Source: Ga0077555 sp964500805
Lineage (GTDB): Bacteria; Pseudomonadota; Alphaproteobacteria; Rhizobiales; Hyphomicrobiaceae
DNA: 64,000 bases
Direction of reading: 5' to 3'
Assembly (NCBI GenBank): GCA_964500805.1
Contig: CAZCQH010000032.1
Span: 1-64,000, forward strand
The notes under the pieces were generated by a model. That model searched no databases, was not told where the DNA came from, and worked only from the letters and a program-made list of their open reading frames with translations. Below are positions 36,606-44,231 of this stretch, in pieces (the stretch's first letter is position 1; each line of letters opens with the position of its first letter). A program made the position numbers and the translations under genes.

Positions 36606-37559
36606 TCAAAGCGCGAGGCGATGCACGTCGGCGTGGGTGGCGACGGCGAACGTGCCGTCGCTGGTGACCCAGCCGCGGAACATGCCGAGGGTATTGTACG
36701 GCGCAACGACATGCCCCTCGGCGTCGATGGCGATGAGGCCCGCGCCGATCTTGTGCGCGCTCAGCGTTTCGTGGACCAGCGTATGCGTCGCTTCGCCGAG
36801 GCTTTCACCGGCGTACATCATCCGCGCGGCGACGTCGTAGGCGGCCGCGCAGCGGATGAACACTTCGCCTTGGCCGGTCCCCGAAACAGCGCACACCCCG
36901 TTCCGGGCATAGGTGCCGGCCCCGATGATCGGGCTGTCGCCGACACGACCCACGGGTTTGTTGTTGAAGCCGCCGGTTGACGTGGCGGCGGCGAGATTGC
37001 CCTGGGCATCGAGGGCCACCGCGCCGACGGTGCCGTGCTTCTCCGCTTCGCTGGCGGCAAGGATGGTGCCGTCCATGGCGCGGCGCTTCAACGAGGCGAG
37101 CGCATCGACGCGGCGCTCGGTCGTGAAGTAGCTGTTCGGCACCATCGCGAGTCCTTGCCGCTCGGCGAACAGATCAGCGGCAGTTCCGGTCAGCAGCACG
37201 GATGGAGTCTTGTCCATTACCGCACGGGCGGCGCGGATCGGATTGCGGATGCGCTGCACGGAGGAGACGGCGCCGGCGTTCAGTGATCGCCCCTCCATGA
37301 TCGAGGCATCGAGCTCGTGGAAACCGCCGGCATTGAGCGCGGCGCCATAGCCGGCATTGAAGTGCGGGCTCTCCTCCATCACCACGACGGCCGCCTCGAC
37401 CGCATCGAGTGCGCTGCCGCCGCGCTGGAGGATGCGCCAACCGGCTTTGAGGGAGTTCGCCAGATGCTCGCGCGCTTGCGCCCATTCGGCCTCGCTCAGC
37501 ATGGAGCGGTCCAGCGTGCCGCAGCCGCCGTGAATGCCGATGCCGATGGGGGTGCTCAT
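36606..37559 (-). CDS. isoaspartyl peptidase / L-asparaginase (Ntn hydrolase)
   Basis: N-terminal-nucleophile hydrolase of 317 aa. It is made as a precursor that cleaves itself before the catalytic Thr in EKHGTVGAVALD (about residue 177), giving alpha and beta subunits. Other family features are GIHGGCGTL at the N terminus, SPHFNAGYGAALN, and STGGFNNKPVGRVGDSPIIG plus SGTGQGEVFIR in the substrate site. It removes isoaspartyl residues from peptides and hydrolyses asparagine. It starts at the ATG 37557-37559. The Rieske gene ends 52 bp upstream. Confidence 0.93.
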   Translation of the reverse strand: MSTPIGIGIHGGCGTLDRSMLSEAEWAQAREHLANSLKAGWRILQRGGSALDAVEAAVVVMEESPHFNAGYGAALNAGGFHELDASIMEGRSLNAGAVSSVQRIRNPIRAARAVMDKTPSVLLTGTAADLFAERQGLAMVPNSYFTTERRVDALASLKRRAMDGTILAASEAEKHGTVGAVALDAQGNLAAATSTGGFNNKPVGRVGDSPIIGAGTYARNGVCAVSGTGQGEVFIRCAAAYDVAARMMYAGESLGEATHTLVHETLSAHKIGAGLIAIDAEGHVVAPYNTLGMFRGWVTSDGTFAVATHADVHRLAL

Positions 37560-37610
37560 GGGCGGTCCGTCGTTCGTGGTTGGCAGTTGGTGCTGCGTCG
37601 TTCGCAGTGC

Positions 37611-37952
37611 CTAGTCGGCGAGGAGAATGTCGCCGTTGGCGATTCGAATGTCGATGGCCTTGAGCCAGGCGCCCTGGCAGGGCCCCGAGATGCAATAGCC
37701 GTCGCGCACCGCGAAACGGGCCCCGTGCGTGCGGCAGACAAGATTCTCGCCGGCCTCGTCCAGAAAATGGTCGGTGAGGATCTCGAGCGGCATGCGCAGA
37801 TGCGGACAGCTGTTCTCGTAGGCCCGCACGTCTGCGCCGTCCTTGACGATCACGACATCGAAGCCGGCTCGCCCCTCCCTCCGCGGCACCGCGACGCCCT
37901 TGGCCCCGGTCGCGTCGAGATCAGCCAACCGGCACAGCACCCGACCACTCAC
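37611..37952 (-). CDS. Rieske 2Fe-2S ferredoxin-like protein
   Basis: A 113-aa protein with the Rieske cluster motifs CPH (ENSCPHLRMPLE) and CRTH (NLVCRTHGARF), then CISGPCQGAWLKAID. The start is GTG at 37950-37952, whose bases overlap the TGA stop of the upstream DUF1761 gene (GTGA), implying translational coupling. The open frame runs further upstream only as an antisense-like shadow of that gene. It probably serves as a small electron carrier or assimilatory-type ferredoxin; the partner oxygenase is not in the window. Confidence 0.85.
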   Translation of the reverse strand: MSGRVLCRLADLDATGAKGVAVPRREGRAGFDVVIVKDGADVRAYENSCPHLRMPLEILTDHFLDEAGENLVCRTHGARFAVRDGYCISGPCQGAWLKAIDIRIANGDILLAD

Positions 37953-38383
37953 GGCGCGAGACCCCACATCCCGAGGATGGCGCCCTGGATCAGCAGCACA
38001 CCGAGCCAATGACCACCGTCGATGAAGGTCAGGGCCCAGCTTTGCATCTGGAAGCGGTGGTTGACGATCAGTGTCGTCATCACGAAGCCCGCCCAGATGA
38101 AGACCGCGGTGATCATGCCGTTGCGCATGTTGGCTGGAAGCCCAGCCTTCGCCATGTGCAGGATGAGGCCGGCCAGCATCCACGCCATGAACGTCTGCGC
38201 AATGAAGGTGATGACGAACGGTGCCGGTGATGGACCACCCGCGCCCTTGATCTGCTCCTCGGTGAGCTTGGCAGCTGACAGCCACGGCTTCGAAAGGGCG
38301 CCGTACCAGATACCGCCGAACACGAAACTCGCTATGGCAGCCAGGGGAAGCATCCAGGCGTTGAGGCCGGCGAAGAGCTTCAT
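37949..38383 (-). CDS. DUF1761 domain membrane protein
   Basis: A 144-aa membrane protein from the ATG at 38381-38383 (MKLFAGLNAW), preceded by CGGAGACC. Four hydrophobic segments: LPLAAIASFVFGGIWYGAL, FVITFIAQTFMAWMLAGLIL, ITAVFIWAGFVMTTL and WLGVLLIQGAILGMWG. The first segment with GGIWYGALSKPWLSA is typical of DUF1761. Function unknown. The frame extends far upstream (to 38842), overlapping the divergent DUF1203 gene, and that part is not real. Its stop overlaps the Rieske start. Confidence 0.87.
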   Translation of the reverse strand: MKLFAGLNAWMLPLAAIASFVFGGIWYGALSKPWLSAAKLTEEQIKGAGGPSPAPFVITFIAQTFMAWMLAGLILHMAKAGLPANMRNGMITAVFIWAGFVMTTLIVNHRFQMQSWALTFIDGGHWLGVLLIQGAILGMWGLAP

Positions 38384-38497
38384 CGAGGGTCTCCGTTGCT
38401 TAAGTGGAGCGCAGGTTTCGGGTCGAGTGGGAGGGCACACCTTGCTAGGCATCGACGCAGGAGCACGACGCTTTGAATCTGATGCAGGAGGCCACCC

Positions 38498-38989
38498 ATG
38501 TCGATTCGATTCGTCGCATTGGATGAAGCAACTGTGGCGGCACTGCGAAGCGGTGCAGCCGATGCCAACGGACAACAGCCGGAGCGTCACCGAGCGGCGA
38601 CAGGTGGCTTGCCCTGCCGTTACTGCTTGCGCGACATCAAGGCGGGTGAAGAGTATTTGACCCTCGCGCATCGCCCGTTTCCATCCGCGCAACCCTATGC
38701 GGAGGTCGGGCCGATCTTTCTGCACGCGGGTACCTGCCAACGGGGCGGCGGCACCGACTGCATTCCGGAGTTTCTGGATAGCCCGCAGTACATCGTCCGT
38801 GGTTATGGCGCCGACAACCGCATCGTCTATGGCACCGGCCAAGTCGTGGCGACCTCTGAAATTCCGGCGTTTGCGTCAGATCTCTTCCGGCGCACCGACG
38901 TTGCCTACGCCCACGTGCGTTCGGCCAGCAACAACTGCTACCACTGCCGCATCGAGCGGGGGCGAGAGCTGTCTCGGAAGCTGGATTGA
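38498..38989 (+). CDS. DUF1203 domain-containing protein
   Basis: A 163-aa soluble protein. Features include the pair PCRYCLRDIKAGEEYLTLAHR and PFPSAQPYAEVGPIFLHAGTC, and the C-terminal FRRTDVAYAHVRSASNNCYHC, which match DUF1203 as I know it. The CxxC and CxxC-like Cys clusters suggest a metal site, which is inference. GGAGG occurs about 11 nt before the ATG. Divergent from DUF1761. Function unknown. Confidence 0.85.
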   Translation: MSIRFVALDEATVAALRSGAADANGQQPERHRAATGGLPCRYCLRDIKAGEEYLTLAHRPFPSAQPYAEVGPIFLHAGTCQRGGGTDCIPEFLDSPQYIVRGYGADNRIVYGTGQVVATSEIPAFASDLFRRTDVAYAHVRSASNNCYHCRIERGRELSRKLD

Positions 38990-39058
38990 CAGGGCCGATC
39001 GCCGCCAGCGTCACGGCTGGCTGGCTCGTCTCATCGCAACGTGTGCTATACGCCTCGC

Positions 39059-39721
39059 ATGTCTGGCGAAACTGCGAATGAGACGGCTGGCATTAGAGCC
39101 ATCACCGGCGTGATCCTGGCCGGTGGCCTCTCGCGCCGCATGGGCGGCGGCGACAAGGGGCTGCTCGCACTCGGGACACAATCGATGATCGGCCACGTCA
39201 TCGCGCGGGTGCGCCCCCAAGTCGGCGCTCTGGTGCTCAATGCCAACGGTGATCCCGCGCGTTTCGCGCCGCTGGGGCTGCCCGTCGTGGCGGACACGAT
39301 CGATGGCTTCGTCGGCCCGCTCGCCGGCGTGCTTGCCGGCATGCGGTGGGCGGCCGCTAACACGCCCGGCGCCGAATACGTTGCGAGCGTCTCGGCTGAT
39401 GCGCCGTTTCTGCCGGCCGATCTGGTGGTGAAGCTGCATGCTGCGCTCGCAAAGCAGCCGCAAGCCATTGCCCTCGCCAGGTCTGCAGACGAACTTCACC
39501 CCGTCATCGGCCTTTGGCCCGTCAATCTGGCCGACGATCTGGAACAGGAGCTTCGCACCGGCACCCGCAAAGTGCTGCGCTGGACCGACAAGCATGGGAC
39601 GATTCCGGTTGATTTTCAGCCGATTTCGGCTGGCGGCCAGCAGATCGATCCCTTCTTCAATGCGAATACGCCGGAGGAGCTGGACGAGGCGCGCCGGCTT
39701 CTGGCATTGATGGCTCCATGA
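39059..39721 (+). CDS. mobA: molybdenum cofactor guanylyltransferase MobA
   Basis: Transfers GMP from GTP to molybdopterin to make the MGD cofactor. 220 aa from the ATG at 39059 (MSGETAN); a GTG at 39041 is in frame but less likely. The nucleotide-binding loop is VILAGGLSRRMGGGDKGLL near the N terminus, with SADAPFLPADLV holding the metal-binding Asp, and HPVIGLWPVNLADDLE further on. The last four bases ATGA overlap the mobB start. Molybdoenzyme clients in the window include the large subunit at 23.7 kb, though that family generally uses another nucleotide form. Confidence 0.94.
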   Translation: MSGETANETAGIRAITGVILAGGLSRRMGGGDKGLLALGTQSMIGHVIARVRPQVGALVLNANGDPARFAPLGLPVVADTIDGFVGPLAGVLAGMRWAAANTPGAEYVASVSADAPFLPADLVVKLHAALAKQPQAIALARSADELHPVIGLWPVNLADDLEQELRTGTRKVLRWTDKHGTIPVDFQPISAGGQQIDPFFNANTPEELDEARRLLALMAP

Positions 39722-40335
39722 AAGCCATCAAAGGCCGCAACGACACGCCGATCATCGGCATTGCCGGCTGGAAGAAGTCGGGCAAGACCACGCTCACCGT
39801 GCGTCTCGTCGAGGAGTTCACGCGGCGCGGCTACCGCGTCGCGACGGTGAAGCATGCGCATCACAATTTCCAGATCGACGACAGCGAAGCCGACAGTGCA
39901 CGTCACCGCCGCGCAGGTGCGGGGCAGGTCGCGGTGGTGAGCCGCGAGCGGTGGGCGATCGTGCGGGAGCTCGACGGCGTGCCCGAGCCGGACTTCGCCG
40001 ATGTCATCGCCATGCTGGAGCCCTGCGATCTGATCATCGTCGAGGGCTACAAGTCCGCGCCCATTCCGAAGATCGAGGCGCGGCGCACGGCCTCGTTCAC
40101 GCGCGAGACGCTGGCGCCGAAAGACCCGTTCGTGATCGCGGTGGCGAGTGATCATGCAACTGATAGTGCCGGTCTGCCGCTGTTTCCCCTGGACGATATC
40201 GCGGGCATGGCGGACCTCATCGCCAGGACGGTGAAGCTTGCCGCGCCCACGCGAAGCGAGCAGGCCGCGGCCGCGGGAAGCGATGCAAGGCCGGTTCGGC
40301 GCGCCAAGCGTGCTCCTGTCCGACCTGCGGAATGA
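39718..40335 (+). CDS. mobB: molybdopterin-guanine dinucleotide biosynthesis adaptor MobB
   Basis: GTP-binding accessory protein of 205 aa. The P-loop is GWKKSGKTTLTVRLVEEF, followed by VATVKHAHHNFQIDDSEADS and the switch-like HRRAGAGQVAVVS, and LIIVEGYKSAPIPKIE. These are standard MobB features. The C-terminal ~40 residues are an Ala/Arg-rich extension (SEQAAAAGSDARPVRRAKR) beyond the usual domain. Start and stop overlap mobA and the next gene by ATGA, so the three are translationally coupled. Confidence 0.93.
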   Translation: MKAIKGRNDTPIIGIAGWKKSGKTTLTVRLVEEFTRRGYRVATVKHAHHNFQIDDSEADSARHRRAGAGQVAVVSRERWAIVRELDGVPEPDFADVIAMLEPCDLIIVEGYKSAPIPKIEARRTASFTRETLAPKDPFVIAVASDHATDSAGLPLFPLDDIAGMADLIARTVKLAAPTRSEQAAAAGSDARPVRRAKRAPVRPAE

Positions 40336-41264
40336 AAGGGTCGAGGCGATCGCGCCGGAGCGCTGTTGCCGGCATAGCGGCCGCTGCCTTCGGACTGTTC
40401 GGTCTGCGGCACGCATGCGATCTGGCCCTTGCGCAGTCTCTAACGAGCAAGCCGAAGCCGCCGGCTGGCCTCGATCCTGGCGGCATTGCCGTCGCGCTGC
40501 TCGGATCAGGCGTCGACTACCGCCGCCCCGACATTGCCAAGCGCCTGGCGCGCGACGGCGAAGGCGAGCTGATTGCCTGGGACATGATCGACAACGACGC
40601 GCGGCCGTTCGAGGCGCCGCAGCTGCCCGCGACGAGCGGCGCGATCGCGGTCCTGCAGCTGACCGGCACGAAAGCGGCGGAGGTCCTGCTCGCTGAGGCG
40701 CCCGGCAGCCGCCTCGTACCGGTGCGCATTGCCGACGACAGCATTCGGTCGCTCGGCGCCGCCTTGGCCTTCACGTCGCGGACGCCGGCGCGCGTGTCCG
40801 TTCTCCTCGCGGCCACACGCGAGGCGCCCTGGCCCGTTTTTGCCGAAGCGGCGCAGCGCGCGAAGCACCTGCTCGTCATCGCGCCGGCGGGCCGGCCCGC
40901 TGATCGTGCGGCGTGGGGTGCGTCTCGGGCGTCTGATGCCGCCATTGTGGTGACGGCGGTCCGCGAAGATGGCAGCGATTGGATCAGCGGTGACGACACG
41001 CCGGCTTGGGCCGACGTGGCGATCGCCGTCCCGACCGGCGCTGTGGACGCGACTGGCGGTGCGGCTCAGGCAGACCCCGCGGCATCGGTGGCTGCGGCCG
41101 AGGCTGTCGCCGCGCTGCGGCTGGCGGCGCTTGCGGCCCGCGTTCTCGCGCGCTCGCCTGGGCTCGATGGAGCAAGTCTGAAGGCGGTGCTGCTCGGTCT
41201 CGCCAAGCCGCGGGTGGCGGCGGGCGGAAAGGGCTGGATCGCGGATATCGGGCGGCTGCCATGA
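40332..41264 (+). CDS. exported degenerate subtilase-like (S8) protein
   Basis: A 310-aa protein translationally coupled to mobB (ATGA). The N terminus (SRRSRRSAVAGIAAAAFG) resembles a Tat signal. The body follows an S8 layout: IAVALLGSGVDYRRPDI where subtilases have IDTGVD (catalytic Asp replaced by Gly), no HGTxVAG block (ATSGAIAVLQL instead, His lost), the oxyanion-like VIAPAGRP, and DPAASVAAAEAVAAL followed by LARSPGLDGASLKAVLLGLA, which matches the region around the catalytic Ser. Ser may remain, but Asp and His are gone, so peptidase activity is unlikely. A folding or cofactor-insertion role is speculation. Confidence 0.7.
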   Translation: MKGSRRSRRSAVAGIAAAAFGLFGLRHACDLALAQSLTSKPKPPAGLDPGGIAVALLGSGVDYRRPDIAKRLARDGEGELIAWDMIDNDARPFEAPQLPATSGAIAVLQLTGTKAAEVLLAEAPGSRLVPVRIADDSIRSLGAALAFTSRTPARVSVLLAATREAPWPVFAEAAQRAKHLLVIAPAGRPADRAAWGASRASDAAIVVTAVREDGSDWISGDDTPAWADVAIAVPTGAVDATGGAAQADPAASVAAAEAVAALRLAALAARVLARSPGLDGASLKAVLLGLAKPRVAAGGKGWIADIGRLP

Positions 41265-41640
41265 GGCGGAGGTGCAAGCTCCCTGGCGGCGGCGCTGTCT
41301 CGAGTTCGAACGTAACCGGTTTACGTCCGGCTCGACTGTCCCGCGTGGCTTCTCCCACGGGACCAGCCATGCGTCTCGGCCAACATGGTTAACAGCGCCG
41401 CTCGTGCGCCAGCGGGTGCCGCGATGCCCTTTACGGACGGGGGTTGGGCTCGTCCCGCGTCCGTTAGATCTTCACGATGTCAAAGAGCGGCTCGGGCCTC
41501 TTGCGAGGTTCCGGGCGTTTCGCGGCGTGAGGTGACGGAGAGGTGGCTCCCCGTCGCCGCACACTGCGGAACACGGGGAGTATGAGGCCGCCCGGAGGTG
41601 TGGGGATAAGTTTGCCGCGGAATCGCGCGTTAACCTGAAT
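41265..41640. other. intergenic region without a supported gene
   Basis: Between the pseudo-subtilase stop and the parS-like site. It contains an imperfect stem at about 41336-41366 (GTCCCGCGTGG against CCCACGGGAC) and a G/C-rich stretch at 41520-41600. Arg/Ala-rich open frames overlap on both strands (41272-41535 plus, 40984-41370 minus) without ribosome sites. Confidence 0.4.
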
Positions 41641-41656
41641 AGATACAATTGTATCT
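41641..41656. repeat. perfect 16-bp palindrome next to the parS-like site
   Basis: AGATACAATTGTATCT is a perfect dyad. It could be an operator for a dimeric regulator (GntR-like spacing) or a weak hairpin with AATT as loop. It ends 1 bp before the parS-like site. It lies downstream of both flanking genes, so no promoter is obviously served. Confidence 0.65.
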
Positions 41657-41657
41657 T

Positions 41658-41673
41658 TGATTCACGTGAAACA
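41658..41673. other. parS-like ParB-binding site
   Basis: TGATTCACGTGAAACA differs from the chromosomal parS consensus TGTTTCACGTGAAACA at only position 3. It lies in an intergenic region between the convergent pseudo-subtilase and GMC oxidoreductase genes. Such sites load ParB, usually within tens of kb of oriC. A weaker 13/16 match occurs at 42787-42802 inside the GMC gene. parA/parB are not in the window. Confidence 0.7.
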
Positions 41674-41744
41674 TTGGGCTGGTGCCTGGGCCTCAGCCAG
41701 ACTCCAATCGGACAGCGCGACTGCTCTTGCCATTGGCCATGGCC

Positions 41745-43373
41745 TCACGCCATCGCCTTCGCATCCTCCAGCAGCATGGCAGCGCCCTTCTCGGCGATCA
41801 TCATGGTCGGCGCGTTGGTGTTGCCGGAAGAGATCGTCGGCATGACAGAGGCATCGATTACACGCAGGCCCTCGATGCCGCGCACCTTAAGGCGATGATC
41901 GACGACGGCGAGGGCATCATTGCCCATCTTGCAGGTGGAGACCGGGTGGAAGATCGTCGTGCCGATGTCTCCCGCGGCCTTCGCCAGTGCTTCATCTCCA
42001 TCGATCGAGGGACCAGGGCGGAATTCCTCCGGCCGGTACTTCTGCAGCGCCGGCATCGAGATGATGCGCCGCGTGACGCGAATGGAATCGGCCGCAACGC
42101 GCCGGTCCTCCTCGGTCGCGAGATAGTTCGGCGCGATCTCCGGATGATCCTTCGGATCGGGCGTCCTGATGTGCACATGGCCACGGCTGGTTGGCCGCAC
42201 ATTGCACACGCTCGCCGTGAACGCCGGAAAGGGATCGAGCGGCTCGCCGAACTTCGGCAAGGTCAGCGGCTGCACGTGATATTGGATGTTCGGCGTCTCG
42301 CGCGATGGATCGGACTTGGTGAAGCAGCCGAGCTGTGACGGCGCCATCGTCATTGGCCCGCGCCGCTTCAAGGCGTATTCGAGCGCAAAGCCCGCCCGCT
42401 TGACCAGGCTCTGGTACTGCTCGTTCATCGTCGGCACGCCCGACACTTTATAGGCGCAGCGAATCTGCAGATGGTCCTGCAGGTTGCCGCCGACACCCGG
42501 ATTGTCGTGCAGCACCGTGACGCCGGCTTTCTTGAGCACCTCGGCGGGTCCGATGCCCGAGAGCTGCAGGATTTGCGGCGACCCGATGGAGCCCGCTGCC
42601 AGAATGGTCTCACGCCGCGCGTAGACCATGGCCGAAGCGCCGTTGCGCTTGTAGGCGACGCCGCGGGCGCGCCGCTGATCGAGGATCAGCCACTCGACGA
42701 ACGCGTTGGTCTCGATCGTCAGGTTGCGGCGGTGGCGGACGGGATTGAGAAAGCCCTTCGCTGTGTTCCAGCGCACCCCCGATTTCTGGTTCACGTGAAA
42801 GTAGCCGCACCCTTCGTTGTTGCCGCGATTGAAGTTGTCGGTCTTCGGAATGCCGGCCTGATGCGCCGCCTCACGAAATGCGTTGAGGATCTCCCAGGAG
42901 ATGCGCGGCTGCTCGATCCGCCACTCGCCGCCGCGCTCGTGCAAGCCGTCGAACGCCGACGGCTCGAGCGCCCATTGGTCCTCGTGGCGCTTGAAGTAGG
43001 GCAGCACGTCCTCCCACGCCCAGCCGGGATTGCCCATCTGCCGCCAGAGATCGTAGTCGCGCGCCTGGCCGCGCATGTAGATCATGCCGTTGATCGACGA
43101 GCAGCCGCCGAGCACCTTGCCCCGCGGATAATTCAAAGCACGCCCGTTGAGTCCCGGCTCGGCGGCCGTCTGATAGCACCAGTCGGCGCGTGGATTGCCC
43201 ATCAGGTAGAGATAGCCGACGGGGATATGAATCCAGTGATAGTTGTCCTTGCCGCCTGCTTCGAGCAACAGCACGCGCGTGTTCGGGTCCGCCGAGAGAC
43301 GATTGGCGAGTAGGCAGCCGGCGGAACCCGCACCGACGATGATATAGTCGTAAGTCTGCCCGCTGTCTTGCAT
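41745..43373 (-). CDS. GMC family oxidoreductase (choline dehydrogenase-like)
   Basis: FAD-dependent alcohol dehydrogenase of 542 aa. The Rossmann motif is DYIIVGAGSAGCLLANRL at the N terminus, followed by LLEAGG, the GMC signature YPRGKVLGGCSSINGMIYMR, the second signature GSIGSPQILQLSGIGP, and the C-terminal active site with His in TIFHPVSTCKMG and Asn/His region GNTNAPTMMIAEKGA. The enzyme resembles BetA, but betaine-aldehyde dehydrogenase and betI are not adjacent, so the substrate is open. Full length. Starts at ATG 43371-43373. Confidence 0.92.
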   Translation of the reverse strand: MQDSGQTYDYIIVGAGSAGCLLANRLSADPNTRVLLLEAGGKDNYHWIHIPVGYLYLMGNPRADWCYQTAAEPGLNGRALNYPRGKVLGGCSSINGMIYMRGQARDYDLWRQMGNPGWAWEDVLPYFKRHEDQWALEPSAFDGLHERGGEWRIEQPRISWEILNAFREAAHQAGIPKTDNFNRGNNEGCGYFHVNQKSGVRWNTAKGFLNPVRHRRNLTIETNAFVEWLILDQRRARGVAYKRNGASAMVYARRETILAAGSIGSPQILQLSGIGPAEVLKKAGVTVLHDNPGVGGNLQDHLQIRCAYKVSGVPTMNEQYQSLVKRAGFALEYALKRRGPMTMAPSQLGCFTKSDPSRETPNIQYHVQPLTLPKFGEPLDPFPAFTASVCNVRPTSRGHVHIRTPDPKDHPEIAPNYLATEEDRRVAADSIRVTRRIISMPALQKYRPEEFRPGPSIDGDEALAKAAGDIGTTIFHPVSTCKMGNDALAVVDHRLKVRGIEGLRVIDASVMPTISSGNTNAPTMMIAEKGAAMLLEDAKAMA

Positions 43374-43451
43374 CGTGGTCCCGCGCGCTGCGTATTGCTC
43401 TGCTGCTGCCAGTCATAGACGAAGCCATGGCGGTCTGTGAAGCAAGCGCTC

Positions 43452-43988
43452 TCAAAGCAATCGACCGAGCATCACGATCTCCTGGCCCGGCGCGCCGAGC
43501 GTTGCGAGGAGATCGAACCCCTGGCGCGCATAGAAGCTGCGATTGCGCGACGCCTTCGAGGTAACGACATGGACGCCGATGGCGCCGTTTTCGCGCGCAT
43601 AGCCGGCGAAAGCTTCGACGAGACGGCCGCCGATGCCCTTGTTGCGTGCCTCAGGTGCGAGATTGATGTGCAGGTGGGCCGGATAGTGCCGGGTGAGCTG
43701 CGCGAGATCTTTGAAGTAGGCGATGTCGGCGAACCGCGGATCGTGAGCTGGATCATCCACCGAACCGATCACATAGCCGAGCAGGGTCCCGCGGCTGTCC
43801 ACTGCGACGAACGTGCCCTCGGGGTAATGCGCGAGAAACCGTCCAAGCCAGCGCTCGCGAAAGGCCGCGCGGGTTGCCGCGTCGGCAAACGACTGCGTCG
43901 CGCTGGCGGCAAAGAATATCCCCTCCATCGCCGCTTCGGCAGCAACAGGATTGCGAACGCGAGCAAAGGGAAGGATCGAGGCTGTCAT
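43452..43988 (-). CDS. GNAT family N-acetyltransferase
   Basis: A 178-aa acetyltransferase from the ATG at 43986-43988 (MTASILPFAR). The acetyl-CoA loop is INLAPEARNKGIGGRLVEAF (Q/RxxGxG/A), followed by GVHVVTSKASRNRSFYARQGF. The acceptor cannot be predicted. The longer frame to 44057 runs into the nested inverted-repeat element and is unlikely. It is 79 bp from the GMC start on the same strand, so the pair may be cotranscribed. Its promoter region overlaps that repeat element. Confidence 0.87.
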   Translation of the reverse strand: MTASILPFARVRNPVAAEAAMEGIFFAASATQSFADAATRAAFRERWLGRFLAHYPEGTFVAVDSRGTLLGYVIGSVDDPAHDPRFADIAYFKDLAQLTRHYPAHLHINLAPEARNKGIGGRLVEAFAGYARENGAIGVHVVTSKASRNRSFYARQGFDLLATLGAPGQEIVMLGRLL

Positions 43989-44012
43989 CGTCCAGCGACG
44001 ATGCGCCACCAT

Positions 44013-44180
44013 GCCGTAGGGTGCAATAGCGCGAAATCGTCCTTTCCCCTTGTGCAAGCCTCAAACGCGCGTATTGCACCGATCCGCGGCAATGAGCGTC
44101 GGTGTCCGGGATCGGTGCAATACGCGCGGTGGCGGCCGTGCGCGGTGCGATGCCCGTTTCGCGCTATTGCACCCTACGGC
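44013..44180. repeat. nested inverted-repeat element (REP/MITE-like)
   Basis: Outer arms of 24 bp at 44013-44036 and 44157-44180 are perfect reverse complements (core GGGTGCAATAGCGCGAAA). Inner arms of 20 bp at 44066-44085 and 44109-44128 are also perfect reverse complements (core GTATTGCACCGATCC). All four contain GGTGCAATA followed by a CGCG. The 168-bp element fills the space between the divergent GNAT and GT17 genes. It has no open frame. Confidence 0.9.
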
Positions 44181-44231
44181 GCTTTGGTTATGAGTCGAGC
44201 GACCGACAGACACTGCGAGTTGGCCTGCAAA

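Noticed and set aside
38383..38842. N-terminal extension of the DUF1761 protein
   Set aside because: The extension overlaps the divergent DUF1203 gene and its translation is unlike the family; a good ribosome site precedes the ATG at 38383.
41641..41656. The 16-bp dyad as an intrinsic terminator
   Set aside because: A 6-bp AT-rich stem with only TTTGATT after it is too weak, and the stem is a near-perfect operator-type dyad.
42787..42802. Second parS-like site as an independent ParB site
   Set aside because: Three mismatches and located in the coding sequence of the GMC gene, where NQ/HVN codons explain it. I mention it only as a weak companion of the 41658 site.
41745..43373. Naming the GMC gene betA
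   Set aside because: Similarity is clear, but betB/betI are missing and GMC enzymes with this layout have many alcohol substrates.
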